Source: Hyphomicrobiales bacterium
GTDB taxonomy: Bacteria > Pseudomonadota > Alphaproteobacteria > Rhizobiales > Aestuariivirgaceae
Assembly: GCA_013002595.1 (NCBI GenBank)
Contig: JABDJG010000033.1
Location: forward strand, 1 to 7,625
Direction of reading: 5' to 3'
DNA: 7,625 bases
The stretch's first letter is position 1. Each line of letters starts with the position of its first letter. Shown here piece after piece: positions 7,184 to 7,625 of this stretch. The translations under genes and the position numbers were made by a program. The notes under the pieces are model-generated. The model was not told the DNA's origin. It did not search any database and saw nothing but the letters and a program-made list of their open reading frames with translations.

Positions 7184-7189
7184 GGGAGG
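7184..7189 (+). promoter_or_regulatory. Ribosome binding site of the FAD subunit gene
   Basis: GGGAGG lies 9 bases before the ATG at 7199-7201, inside the 22-bp gap after the large-subunit stop codon. It supports both the start and translation from one polycistronic mRNA. Confidence 0.6.
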
Positions 7190-7198
7190 ACAAGAACC

Positions 7199-7625
7199 AT
7201 GTACGATTTCAACTACCACCGTCCTGCCAAGGCGGCCGAGGCCACAGCCCTCATCAAGAAGCACCGGGACGGCACGCTCATGTCGGGCGGCATGACGCTG
7301 ATCCCGACCATGAAGCAGCGGCTTGCCGCGCCAAGCGATGTGATCGACCTTTCCGGCCTTGGCAACAACGCGGTCAAGGCGATGAAGACCAAGATCACGG
7401 TCGGCGCCGGGGCGACCCATGCCGAGGTTGCCGGCAACCGCGATATCAAGAAGGCCATTCCGGCTCTGGCGGCGCTCGCCGGCGGTATCGGCGATCCGCA
7501 CGTGCGCCACAAGGGCACACTCGGCGGCTCGATTGCCAACAACGATCCGGCGGCCGATTATCCTGCCGCCCTGGTGGCGCTCGATGCAACGGTGATCACC
7601 ACCAAGCGCAAGCTGGCCGCCGACA
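7199..7625 (+). CDS. coxM: FAD-binding subunit of the CO dehydrogenase-like enzyme (CoxM-like), 3' end cut by window
   Basis: The first 142 codons of the medium, flavoprotein subunit; the family is usually about 260-290 residues, so roughly half is missing beyond the window edge. It would accept electrons from the iron-sulfur subunit and pass them to an external acceptor such as quinone. It starts MYDFNYHRPAKAAEA, typical of the family. The two FAD-contact motifs correspond to AGGHS and TIGG of form I CoxM: here SGGMT (29-33) in SGGMTLIPTMKQRL, and TLGGS (107-111) in GTLGGSIANNDPAADYP. It is third in the operon, 22 bp after the large-subunit gene, which completes the small-large-medium order. 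The reading frame stays open to the last base. Confidence 0.9.
   Translation, partial: MYDFNYHRPAKAAEATALIKKHRDGTLMSGGMTLIPTMKQRLAAPSDVIDLSGLGNNAVKAMKTKITVGAGATHAEVAGNRDIKKAIPALAALAGGIGDPHVRHKGTLGGSIANNDPAADYPAALVALDATVITTKRKLAAD

Noticed and set aside
1..7625. Search by eye for tRNA or rRNA genes, CRISPR repeats, insertion sequences, attachment sites or phage genes.
   Set aside because: None seen: no regularly spaced repeats, no transposase or integrase motifs, no tRNA-like cloverleaf, and composition looks uniform across the window.

Overview
The window is GC-rich bacterial DNA. The gene families (a CoxSLM-type molybdenum hydroxylase operon, a class III cyclase/TolB-like/TPR fusion, a small DUF4864-like exported protein) and the dense GC-biased coding suggest an alphaproteobacterium, probably of the Hyphomicrobiales (Rhizobiales). 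The taxon is inferred from gene content; no rRNA or tRNA is present to confirm it.

Layout: two gene sets face away from each other across a 205-bp divergent intergenic region (4095-4299). Leftward on the minus strand are a small exported DUF4864-like gene that appears frameshifted (3665-4094), then a 576-residue cyclase/TolB-like/TPR protein starting at TTG (1826-3556), then a 532-residue Baeyer-Villiger-type flavin monooxygenase (202-1800). The last two are 25 bp apart and probably co-transcribed. A GC-rich hairpin at the end of the monooxygenase gene may end the transcript. Bases 1-201 hold no gene I can support.

Rightward on the plus strand is a tight three-gene operon in the order small, large, medium subunit: an iron-sulfur subunit (4300-4764), a molybdopterin subunit (4804-7176) and the start of an FAD subunit (7199-7625, cut by the window edge). 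Each has a strong Shine-Dalgarno sequence, and the gaps are 39 and 22 bp. The gene order and the AYRGAGR active-site motif mark this as the 'form II' branch of aerobic CO dehydrogenase-like enzymes, which lacks the copper-binding cysteine of true (form I) CO dehydrogenases, so its physiological substrate is uncertain. Electrons would pass from the Mo centre to two 2Fe-2S clusters and then to FAD.

I found no clearly new system. The points most worth a second look are the uncertain substrate of the form II operon, the broken DUF4864 gene beside it, and the close pairing of a cyclase/TPR signalling protein with a Baeyer-Villiger monooxygenase.
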